Assembly: GCF_001310955.1 (NCBI RefSeq)
Contig: NZ_BAZX01000019.1
Span: 22,170 to 86,169, forward strand
Length of the DNA: 64,000 nucleotides
Source of the DNA: Marinifilum fragile JCM 15579
GTDB taxonomy: Bacteria; Bacteroidota; Bacteroidia; Bacteroidales; Marinifilaceae
Direction: 5' to 3'
Both the position numbers and the translations under genes were made by a program. Positions 18,106 through 25,540 of the stretch are shown here, piece after piece. The notes beneath the pieces are model-generated. The model saw only the letters and a list, made by a program, of their open reading frames with translations. It had not been told where the DNA came from and did not search any database. Position 1 is the stretch's first letter; every line of letters starts with the position of its first letter.

Positions 18106-18687
18106 GTGTTACAGATAGGAAAAGCCATAGTTAGTCTTGATGTGATTGAGAAGAAGTTCATTTGCGACATTTCAAAATGTTGTGGAGCTTGTTGTGTTGA
18201 AGGAGATTCGGGAGCTCCGTTGGATGAGAAAGAAAAACAAATCATTGAAGATATCTATCCTGATATTAAAGAATATCTTACCGAAAGAGGAATAGAAGAA
18301 ATCGAAAAGCAAGGAACAACAGTTATTGATAGCGATGGTGATTTGGTAACTCCTATAATCGATGGCAAGGAATGTGTCTATACAATTTTTGAGAATGGCA
18401 ATGCCATGTGCGGGATCGAAAAAGCCTTTTTTGATGGAAAGATTTCGTATCGCAAACCGATTTCCTGTCAGTTATATCCTATACGAATTGATAAGTATGC
18501 GGAGTTTGACGCTGTGAATTACAACAAATGGGATATCTGTAAACCAGCTAGAGAGCTTGGGTTTAAAAATGGAACTCCAGTGTATAAATTTTTAAAAGAA
18601 CCATTGATTCGTAAATATGGCGAAGATTGGTATAACGAATTGGAATATGCAGCTGAGAATATTGGCGAAATCATGAAAATGCGATAA
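18106..18687 (+). CDS. DUF3109 family Cys-rich protein
   Basis: 193 residues, no signal peptide. The N-terminal cluster CDISKCCGACCVEGD and later single Cys (GKECVY, AMCGIE, ISCQLYPIR, DICKPARE) form a pattern expected for an Fe-S or zinc cluster, as in the related CxxxCxxCC (YkgJ-type) families. DUF3109 is common in Bacteroidota and its role is unknown. The start is GTG at 18106; there is no in-frame ATG nearby. It lies 35 bases after the gpmI terminator. Confidence 0.88.
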   Translation: MLQIGKAIVSLDVIEKKFICDISKCCGACCVEGDSGAPLDEKEKQIIEDIYPDIKEYLTERGIEEIEKQGTTVIDSDGDLVTPIIDGKECVYTIFENGNAMCGIEKAFFDGKISYRKPISCQLYPIRIDKYAEFDAVNYNKWDICKPARELGFKNGTPVYKFLKEPLIRKYGEDWYNELEYAAENIGEIMKMR

Positions 18688-19046
18688 TAGAATATATCAC
18701 TATAATATTTTAAAGAAACAGTGACCAGTTTGGTTGCTGTTTTTTGTTTTACAAGGAGTAGTATTTCTAACAGGCTGTTTTATTAGATTAAAATATCTAA
18801 TAAAACCTCATTCGGATATTTGACATTCTGCCAGTATAACATATATCTTGATATATATTAAAAATAAAAACAATTTAAAGTTTTTATAAGAGATCCGGGG
18901 ACTAAAATATTTAAAAATACGAGTCACGTTATAAAAAGACAGATGACTTAATTTGCTATAAATCCTGCAAGAACATATTTGTATTCTCGTGATCTATTGT
19001 ATATTTACCTTTCGAAAATATTTAAATCCAATAAACACACTTAAGT
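18688..19046. other. Gene-free stretch with two hairpins
   Basis: Holds a likely terminator of the DUF3109 gene (AAACAGTGACC-agttt-GGTTGCTGTTTTTTG, 18716-18746) and a perfect 12-base-pair inverted repeat, GTTTTATTAGAT/ATCTAATAAAAC (18777-18806), that is not followed by a T run. The rest is AT-rich; no convincing reading frame is seen. Confidence 0.6.
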
Positions 19047-20420
19047 ATGGAAAATATTAAATCATATATCGAAGAGAATAAGGAACGATTCCTTGAGGAA
19101 TTATTCGGATTAATTCGAATTCCTTCTATTAGTTCGATTGAGGCTCATAAGCCAGACATGTACAAAGCTGCAGAATACTGGAAGCAACTAATTTTAGATG
19201 CAGGTGCTGATAAAGCTGAAATTTTTGAAACAGAAGGTAACCCAGTTACTTATGGTGAAAAAATTATCGATCCTAGTTTACCAACTGTAATGGTTTACGG
19301 TCATATGGATGTGATGCCAGTTGATCCAATCGATCTTTGGAATACTGATCCATTTGAGCCAGTAATTAAAGATGGTAAAATTTGGGCTCGTGGTGCTGAT
19401 GATGATAAAGGACAGGCTTTCATGCATGCGAAAGCTTTCGAATACATGATTAAGAACGACTGTCTTCCATGTAACGTGAAGTTCATGATTGAAGGTGAAG
19501 AGGAAGTAGGTTCTCCAAACCTTCCTAAGTTCTGTGAAGATCACAAGGAAATGTTACAAGCTGACGTAATTTTGGTTTCTGATACTGGAATGATTGCTCC
19601 GGATATACCATCTATTACAACAGGTCTTCGTGGCTTAATGTACTGGGAAGTTGAAGTTACAGGTCCTAACCGTGATCTTCACTCAGGATTGTTTGGTGGT
19701 GCTGTAGCAAATCCAATCAACGTATTGGCAAAAATGATTACTCAAATGGTTGATGAGAATGGTCATATTACCATTCCTGGATTCTATGATGATGTAATCG
19801 AAGTATCAAAAGAAGAAAGAGCTATGATGGCTGAAGCTCCATTCAATGTGGAAGAGTACAAAAAAGCAATTGATGTGAAAGCTTTAGCAGGTGAAAAAGG
19901 ATATACTCCATCGGAGCACACAGGTATCCGTCCATCATTTGATGTTTGTGGTATTTGGGGTGGTTACATTGGAGAAGGTGCAAAAACTGTACTTCCTTCA
20001 AAAGCTCATGCAAAGATTTCTACTCGTTTGGTTCCAAACCAAAACTGGGAAAAGATTTCTGTTCTTTTCAAAGAGCATTTCGAAGCAATTGCTCCTGATT
20101 GTGTTAAAGTGGAAGTTACTCCATTGCATGGTGGTCAAGGATATGTTTGTCCAATAGATTTCCCAGCGTATATTGCAGCTGAAAAAGCTTACACTGAGGT
20201 TTATGGAAAGCGTCCTGTTCCTGTACGTTCAGGAGGATCTATTCCAATCATTTCTTCTTTCGAAGAGATTTTGGGTATTAAATCAGTGTTGATGGGATTC
20301 GGTTTGGAAAGTGATGCAATTCACTCGCCAAATGAAAACTATCCATTGGAGCAATTCTTTAATGGAATCAATACAATTCCTTTGTTCTACAAGCATTACG
20401 CTGAATTATTAAAAAAATAG
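19047..20420 (+). CDS. M20 family dipeptidase/aminoacylase-type metallopeptidase
   Basis: 457 residues, cytosolic. The M20 metal ligands are seen in VMVYGHMDVMPVDP, ARGADDDKGQ and IEGEEEVGSPN; the dimerisation domain follows (GLRGLMYWEVEVTGPNRDLHS), and the C-terminal ligand is in GLESDAIHSPNENY. Enzymes of this subgroup cleave dipeptides or N-acyl amino acids. A role in using peptides released from the wall locus just downstream is possible but only positional. It has its own terminator. Confidence 0.93.
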   Translation: MENIKSYIEENKERFLEELFGLIRIPSISSIEAHKPDMYKAAEYWKQLILDAGADKAEIFETEGNPVTYGEKIIDPSLPTVMVYGHMDVMPVDPIDLWNTDPFEPVIKDGKIWARGADDDKGQAFMHAKAFEYMIKNDCLPCNVKFMIEGEEEVGSPNLPKFCEDHKEMLQADVILVSDTGMIAPDIPSITTGLRGLMYWEVEVTGPNRDLHSGLFGGAVANPINVLAKMITQMVDENGHITIPGFYDDVIEVSKEERAMMAEAPFNVEEYKKAIDVKALAGEKGYTPSEHTGIRPSFDVCGIWGGYIGEGAKTVLPSKAHAKISTRLVPNQNWEKISVLFKEHFEAIAPDCVKVEVTPLHGGQGYVCPIDFPAYIAAEKAYTEVYGKRPVPVRSGGSIPIISSFEEILGIKSVLMGFGLESDAIHSPNENYPLEQFFNGINTIPLFYKHYAELLKK

Positions 20421-20441
20421 TTCGTTAAATGACTATAAATT

Positions 20442-20473
20442 AAGGGTATTTCAATTAGAAATACCCTTTTTTA
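20442..20473 (+). terminator. Terminator of the M20 peptidase gene
   Basis: AAGGGTATTTC-aatta-GAAATACCCTTTTTT: an 11-base-pair perfect stem followed by a T run. Confidence 0.93.
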
Positions 20474-20504
20474 TTGGAATTCACATTTTGGTATGATAAC
20501 TTTG
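20474..20504 (+). promoter_or_regulatory. Promoter for the FadR-type regulator, with a long leader
   Basis: TTG (20474) and TAACTTTG (20497-20504) are 20 bases apart. Transcription from here would give a leader of about 230 bases before the regulator's ATG. Confidence 0.55.
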
Positions 20505-20520
20505 CATTCTGCTATAAAGT

Positions 20521-20631
20521 ATGCGACATTCGTCAGAATATTTAGAATATAATTATTATATTTCCTATGTAAATGAATTGAAGGATTCGATATGTATTGA
20601 TAATATTGGATTTAGTCATATTTATAGCTAA
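20521..20631 (+). CDS. Possible 36-residue leader ORF upstream of the FadR-type regulator
   Basis: ATG at 20521 opens 36 codons ending at TAA (MRHSSEYLEYNYY... NIGFSHIYS). It begins about 10 bases after the predicted transcription start, in the long leader of the regulator gene. The product is rich in Tyr and Ser and resembles nothing known to me. An open frame this short can arise by chance in AT-rich DNA. Confidence 0.2.
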   Translation: MRHSSEYLEYNYYISYVNELKDSICIDNIGFSHIYS

Positions 20632-20740
20632 ATTAGTAGTAAGATCTTTTGTGTGATTTGATTCTCAATTTATCGTAAATTAAACATGAAGATAGGCAGG
20701 GATTATCAGAGATCATACAAGTCGAAGTAAATTGACATAC

Positions 20741-21457
20741 ATGGACGAAATTTTTGGAAAAATAGGTACGGCGCAAACTCTCAGTCAAAAAATTGAGCGT
20801 CGAATTGAGGAAGCAATTCGACAAAAAAAATTACTTGTCGGAACAAAGTTGCCTTCGGAACGTGAACTTTGCGAAATGTTTGCAGTTAGTAGAACGGCTT
20901 TGCGTGAGGCATTACGTCGATTAAGTGCAAGAGGATTAATTCAAATCAAGAAGGGTAGTGGAATGTTCGTTAGTGAACTGAAGATTGAAGATGCAATTGA
21001 ATCTTTGAATCTATATTACGACCTAAGTTTTGATAGCGGTTTGATTTCTCAGATTATTGAAGTTCGTAGAGTTTTTGAACCTGAAATTGCAAGAATTGCA
21101 GCTACGAATAGAACGGATGAAGATTTAGCTGTATTAAATAGAAATATTGCAGATCTTGCCGATTGTGATCCTGATAATACGCAATTGGAGGCTGACATCA
21201 TCAATAAGTTTCACTTAAATGTAGCCAAAGCAACAGGTAATAAGGTGATGATTATTTCGATGGAACCTATCTATTCATTACTACCAAGAATGCGTAATCT
21301 CATTTATGCCAATGTTGACGGCGAAAAGGATTTTACTATAAAAGCACATCGTGCAATTTTTGAGGCCATTCGAGATAAGGATGGAGAGCGAGCTTATAAA
21401 GAAATGGCTGGACAAATTGATCGTACCTTAGAAATATATACTCAATATTTGAAGTAA
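20741..21457 (+). CDS. GntR-family transcriptional regulator, FadR subfamily (FCD domain)
   Basis: 238 residues. A winged-helix GntR domain (about 10-75: KLPSERELCEMFAVSRTALREALRRL, then GLIQIKKGSGMFV) is followed by an FCD ligand-binding domain (EVRRVFEPEIARIAA, FHLNVAKATGN with a metal-type His, HRAIFEAIRDKDGERA). FadR-type regulators of this class sense small acids or sugar derivatives. ATG at 20741 is preferred to the TTG at 20732. It faces murQ across a shared terminator, and is the probable regulator of the wall-recycling locus. A CATGTATGTCA-like site (minus strand) overlaps its start, suggesting autoregulation. Confidence 0.92.
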   Translation: MDEIFGKIGTAQTLSQKIERRIEEAIRQKKLLVGTKLPSERELCEMFAVSRTALREALRRLSARGLIQIKKGSGMFVSELKIEDAIESLNLYYDLSFDSGLISQIIEVRRVFEPEIARIAATNRTDEDLAVLNRNIADLADCDPDNTQLEADIINKFHLNVAKATGNKVMIISMEPIYSLLPRMRNLIYANVDGEKDFTIKAHRAIFEAIRDKDGERAYKEMAGQIDRTLEIYTQYLK

Positions 21458-21480
21458 CTCTCGAAGTTTGGGTAAATGAA

Positions 21481-21518
21481 AAGCGGAGTTTGAAAATAAT
21501 TTTTCAGACTCCGCTTTT
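21481..21518. terminator. Bidirectional terminator between the regulator and murQ
   Basis: AAGCGGAGTTTGAAAA-taat-TTTTCAGACTCCGCTTTT: the stem has flanking A and T runs, so it works for both convergent genes. Confidence 0.88.
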
Positions 21519-21542
21519 CGTATTTATGTGTGTGGTACTTAT

Positions 21543-22379
21543 TTAAGATTTCTTATAAGCTTCAATTGCTTTCTTTACAGAACCATGTTCAAGTAATAAA
21601 CTTTTGGAGGTTTCTTTATCAAGTTTTAATTCTTCCATAATCATTAAGGTCCCTCTTTCAACTAACTTTTTATTGGTCAGTTGCATGTTTACCATTTTGT
21701 TTCCTTTTACTCTTCCTAGTTTAATCATTAGACTAGTTGTGATCATGTTCAGGATCATTTTTTGAGCAGTTCCGGCTTTCAGTCTTGTGCTTCCTGTTAC
21801 GAATTCTGGACCTACAACGGCTTCAATAACAATTTCAGCTTCTTTTGATACTGGAGAATCAGGATTACAAGTAATGCAAGCAGTAAGTAATCCATTTTCT
21901 TTAGCCTTCTTAACACCACCAATAACATATGGAGTTGTTCCAGATGCTGCAATCCCTAAAACTGAATCATTTTCATTGATATCGTAATCTTGCAGTTCTT
22001 GCCATGCTTTTTCAGGATCATCTTCTGCAGACTCAACGGCGCTTCTTAATGCTTTTTCTCCTCCAGCAATTAAACCAATCACAATATTAGCAGGTACACC
22101 AAATGTTGGAGGCAGTTCAGAAGCATCAAGAACACCAAGTCTACCACTTGTTCCCGCACCAAGGTAAAATAATCGTCCGCCTGATTTGATTCTGTCAATC
22201 AATAGACTTACAAATTTTTCTATTGCAGGAATGGCTTTGTTAACAGCTAGGTGTATTTGTCCATCTTCCTGATTAATTCCATACAATAATTCACTTACCG
22301 ACATTTTCTCCAGGTTGGAAAAGTTTGAAGGTGCTTCTGTTATTTTGTTGTTGGTTTTCTTATTTGGTGTGTTATTCAT
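21543..22379 (-). CDS. murQ: N-acetylmuramic acid 6-phosphate etherase
   Basis: 278 residues, a SIS-domain lyase that cleaves the D-lactyl ether of MurNAc-6-phosphate to give GlcNAc-6-phosphate. Signature motifs: GGRLFYLGAGTSGRLGVLDA, ELPPTFGVP, GIAASGTTPYVIGG and STRLKAGTAQKMILNM. Cytosolic. It lies ten bases after the MurK-like kinase on the same strand, so kinase and etherase are made together, as reported for Tannerella forsythia. It is the clearest marker that this locus handles peptidoglycan sugar. Confidence 0.97.
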   Translation of the reverse strand: MNNTPNKKTNNKITEAPSNFSNLEKMSVSELLYGINQEDGQIHLAVNKAIPAIEKFVSLLIDRIKSGGRLFYLGAGTSGRLGVLDASELPPTFGVPANIVIGLIAGGEKALRSAVESAEDDPEKAWQELQDYDINENDSVLGIAASGTTPYVIGGVKKAKENGLLTACITCNPDSPVSKEAEIVIEAVVGPEFVTGSTRLKAGTAQKMILNMITTSLMIKLGRVKGNKMVNMQLTNKKLVERGTLMIMEELKLDKETSKSLLLEHGSVKKAIEAYKKS

Positions 22380-22389
22380 GATTTAAATT

Positions 22390-23220
22390 TTATTCTGCAA
22401 TATGGAATTCAATCAATCCTTCAAGCGGACTTTTGATGATTTTTCCAGTCTCTAAGTTTAATTTTTCGGCCACTTTATTTAATTCCTTCTTAAAATAGTA
22501 TGCGATGCTACCAATAAAATGAATTGGAAGGCTTGAATGGCCATCATATTGTTTGATGTTTCGTTCAAAGAACTTAGTAAACTCTTCCTGAAGCAGGTTT
22601 GATACATATGGATGTTCAATATTCTCAGAAAGGAAAACTGTAAACTGTGCCAAAAATCGACTTGGTGCTTCTTCTCTGTAAACCTTATTAATGATATAAG
22701 CATATTCCAGGTCATGTTTTTTATAAAAAGAAGTAGTAATGTCTTCAGGAGCTACACCTTTTAATATGTCTGCAATAAGTCTTTTTCCCAGCACTGCACC
22801 ACTTCCTTCATCTCCCAGAATATATCCTAAAGGATGAACATTGTGAGTGATGTCCTTACCATCATATAAGCATGAATTTGATCCTGTACCTATAATGCAC
22901 GCAATTCCTTTTTCTCTTCCACATACCGATCTTGCAGCGGCAAGTACATCGCTATGAATTTCGCAAGATGCAGAAGGAAATACTTCCAACAATGCATCTT
23001 TCACCTTTTGTTTTGTTTCGTCAGTCGCACAACCAGCACCATAAAAAAAGATTTGCTCAACTGAATGAAAATTTTCAAGTGATTTGATATTATCAATAAT
23101 CGAACTGATGTCTTGGTGAAAAGGATTTATTCCCAAAGTCTGTTGTTGCTTTTGAATTTTGTCCTCTTTTAAAAGAACCCAGTCTGTTTTTGTTGATCCG
23201 CTTTCGGCAATTAAAATCAT
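22390..23220 (-). CDS. murK: MurNAc/GlcNAc kinase, BadF/BcrA/NagK-like (MurK-type)
   Basis: 276 residues of the ASKHA sugar-kinase fold: phosphate-1 motif AESGSTKTDWVLL at the N-terminus, FYGAGCATDE, CIIGTGSNSCLYDG and LGYILGDEGSGAVLGK. It would phosphorylate MurNAc (and perhaps GlcNAc) at O6, making the substrate of MurQ downstream. The murK assignment rests on the operon with murQ and on similarity to the T. forsythia enzyme; a purely GlcNAc-specific kinase cannot be excluded. It is transcribed away from the nagB fusion, from a shared regulatory gap. Confidence 0.88.
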   Translation of the reverse strand: MILIAESGSTKTDWVLLKEDKIQKQQQTLGINPFHQDISSIIDNIKSLENFHSVEQIFFYGAGCATDETKQKVKDALLEVFPSASCEIHSDVLAAARSVCGREKGIACIIGTGSNSCLYDGKDITHNVHPLGYILGDEGSGAVLGKRLIADILKGVAPEDITTSFYKKHDLEYAYIINKVYREEAPSRFLAQFTVFLSENIEHPYVSNLLQEEFTKFFERNIKQYDGHSSLPIHFIGSIAYYFKKELNKVAEKLNLETGKIIKSPLEGLIEFHIAE

Positions 23221-23235
23221 ATCCGTTTTTATTTT

Positions 23236-23252
23236 TATAACATGTATGATGA
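23236..23252. promoter_or_regulatory. Putative operator, murKQ promoter
   Basis: ATAACATGTATGATGAG, one of a set of related sites (others at 23410, 39640, 42682 and a looser one at 20734). It lies about 10 bases downstream of a -7-like box of the murK promoter (TATTTTTC on the minus strand, 23261-23268). Confidence 0.55.
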
Positions 23253-23409
23253 GTGTTGCAGAAAAATAAAATTACAAATTAATGAAGAGTTTGAGACAGC
23301 TTTTGTAATCCTTTTCAGGAATTGATTACTATGAAAACCCTGTATTAAAAGGAACTTCATTTTCATGATACAAATATAGAAAAATAAATTCCATTGAAAA
23401 AGTATTATA

Positions 23410-23428
23410 TAACATGTAATACCAATTT
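23410..23428. promoter_or_regulatory. Putative operator, nagB-fusion promoter
   Basis: TAACATGTAATACCAATTT. Sixteen bases (AACATGTAATACCAAT) are identical to the site at 42685. It abuts and overlaps the -33 element of the nagB-fusion promoter, a position suited to repression. Confidence 0.6.
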
Positions 23429-23458
23429 TGGATTTTTTGAATTTCTGTTCTATTTTTG
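23427..23458 (+). promoter_or_regulatory. Promoter of the nagB fusion gene
   Basis: TTTG at 23427-23430 and TATTTTTG at 23451-23458 are 20 bases apart; the ATG is 33 bases further on. Confidence 0.65.
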
Positions 23459-23491
23459 ATGCGAAAGTAATTTAAATCAGGAGTTAGCAAT

Positions 23492-25473
23492 ATGGAAAAT
23501 CAAATACTACAATTTAGAGGAGAGCTGGATGAAGCTAAGTTGTATTACCAGCCATCGGATGAGTTCGATAAAACGGTAAAAACAAGATATGAGAAAATGC
23601 CTGCTGATATTTTTGCTACGGCGGAAAAGGGTGCAAAATGGGTAGCTCATGAAATCGCAAATTTAATTAAGGCAAAGGCAGAGAATAATGATTCTTGTGT
23701 TCTTGGTTTAGCTACTGGAGCAACACCATTAGGAGTATATGCTGAATTAGTGCGTATGCACAAAGAGGAAGGTTTGTCGTTTAAAAATGTAATTACATTT
23801 AATCTTGATGAATATTATCCAATGAATAATAAGAGCGCACAGAGCTATAATTATTATATGGATGATGTTCTTTTCAATCATATAGATATCCCTCGGGAGC
23901 AAATCAATGTTCCTGATGGGGAAGTGAGCAAAGAAGGAATTTTTAATTACTGTTCTGAATACGAAGCAAAGATTGATTCTTTTGGAGGACTTGATATGCA
24001 AATATTAGGGATTGGTAGAACAGGACATATTGGTTTTAATGAGCCAGGTTCACAATTGGATTCCAAGACTCGTTTAATTATGCTTGATGCTTTAACCAGA
24101 CGTGATGCTGCAAAAGATTTTAACGGATTAAATAAGGTGCCTAAAGCTGCAATTACTATGGGAGTTGGTACCATATTTAAAGCAAAGCGTGTGATTCTGA
24201 TGGCTTGGGGAGAAGGTAAAGCTCCTATTGTAAAAAAAGCATTAGAGGAAGGCCAGAGTGATTCTGTTCCTGCTAGTTATTTGCAACGTCATAATGATGT
24301 GCAATTTGTGCTAGATGTGCCTGCAGCTAATGAACTAACAAGAGTGAAACAGCCATGGTTGGTAGGGAGTGTAGAATGGGATCGTTATTGGATTCGTAAA
24401 GCTGTGGTTTGGCTTTGTAATAAATTGGAAAAACCAGTTTTAAAGTTGACCAATAGAGATTATAATGATAATGGATTAAGTGAACTTCTTGCTTGGTATG
24501 GATCGGCTTATGAAGTAAATATTAAAGTTTTTAACGATTTACAGCATACGATTACTGGCTGGCCTGGAGGTAAGCCAAATGCTGACGACTCGAATCGTCC
24601 GGAAAGAGCTGAGCCAGGACAAAAGAAAGTATTGGTGTTTAGTCCGCATCCTGATGACGATGTAATTTCAATGGGGGGAACCCTTAAGAGATTGGTTGAT
24701 CAAAGTCATGAAGTACATGTTGCTTATCAAACATCGGGTAATATTGCGGTGGCTGATGATGAGGCAATTCGATACTTATCATTTGTGAAAAGTTTTGCAC
24801 AAACGCATGATACCAATGAAGCAATTTGCCAAGTGTGATTGAAGATATTCGCAAGTTTTTATTGGAGAATAAATCTCCGGGCGAGATGGATACTGTTGAA
24901 GTTCGCAGAATGAAATCTTTGATTCGAAGAGGTGAAGCAAAAGCTGCTTGTCGTTTTGTTGGTCTTCGTTCTAAAAATCTTCACTTCCTTGATATGCCTT
25001 TTTATGAAACAGGTAAGGTGAAGAAAAATCCTTTGGGAAAAGAAGATGTTCGAATTATTGTGAATTTGCTGAGAAAGGTTAAACCACATCAGATTTTTGC
25101 GGCAGGAGATTGGTCTGATCCACATGGAACTCACAGGGTTTGTTGGGAAGGAATTTACCAGGCACTTCAGATTGTAAAAGATGAAGAGTGGATGGATAAT
25201 TGCTATGTATGGCTATATCGAGGAGCTTGGCAAGAGTGGGATTTGGATGAAATTCAAATGGCAGTGCCGATTAGTCCGGAAGAATTGCAACACAAGCGAA
25301 ATGCAATTTTGCGTCATCAATCGCAGATGGAAAGTGCTCCATATATGGGTAACGATTCAAGATTGTTTTGGCAAAGATCGGAAGCCAGAAACCGAGCAAC
25401 GGCCAATTTGTTTAATAAATTAGGCTTGGCAGAATATGAAGCAATCGAAGCTTTTGTCAGGTTTATTGTTTAG
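23492..25473 (+). CDS. nagB: Glucosamine-6-phosphate deaminase fused to a PIG-L/LmbE deacetylase, frameshifted
   Basis: Residues about 1-330 are NagB (GLATGATPLGVYAELVR, TFNLDEYYPM, GIGRTGHIGFNEPGS), which turns glucosamine-6-phosphate into fructose-6-phosphate and ammonia. Residues about 375-660 are a PIG-L type zinc deacetylase: SPHPDDDVISMGGTL and the later DPHGTH. The frame stops at 24838, inside the deacetylase, and resumes in the next frame (LPSVIEDIRKFLLE) to 25473. One extra T in the ATTT run at 24824-24827 (GCA ATT TTG CCA) restores 660 residues, the usual length of this Bacteroidota fusion. It would remove the N-acetyl group and deaminate the product, the step after MurQ. The break is probably an assembly error. 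Confidence 0.9.
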
Positions 25474-25490
25474 ATTTATCATTACATTTT

Positions 25491-25516
25491 ATTGGGCAGG
25501 AGAAGTTCTGCCCAAT
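25491..25516. other. 9-base-pair hairpin between the nagB fusion and the amidase gene
   Basis: ATTGGGCAG-gagaagtt-CTGCCCAAT, perfect. It is not followed by T residues on the plus strand, so a full terminator is unlikely; it could set relative expression or mark an mRNA 3' end. Confidence 0.55.
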
Positions 25517-25540
25517 CATACATAGATTGATAATATTGCA

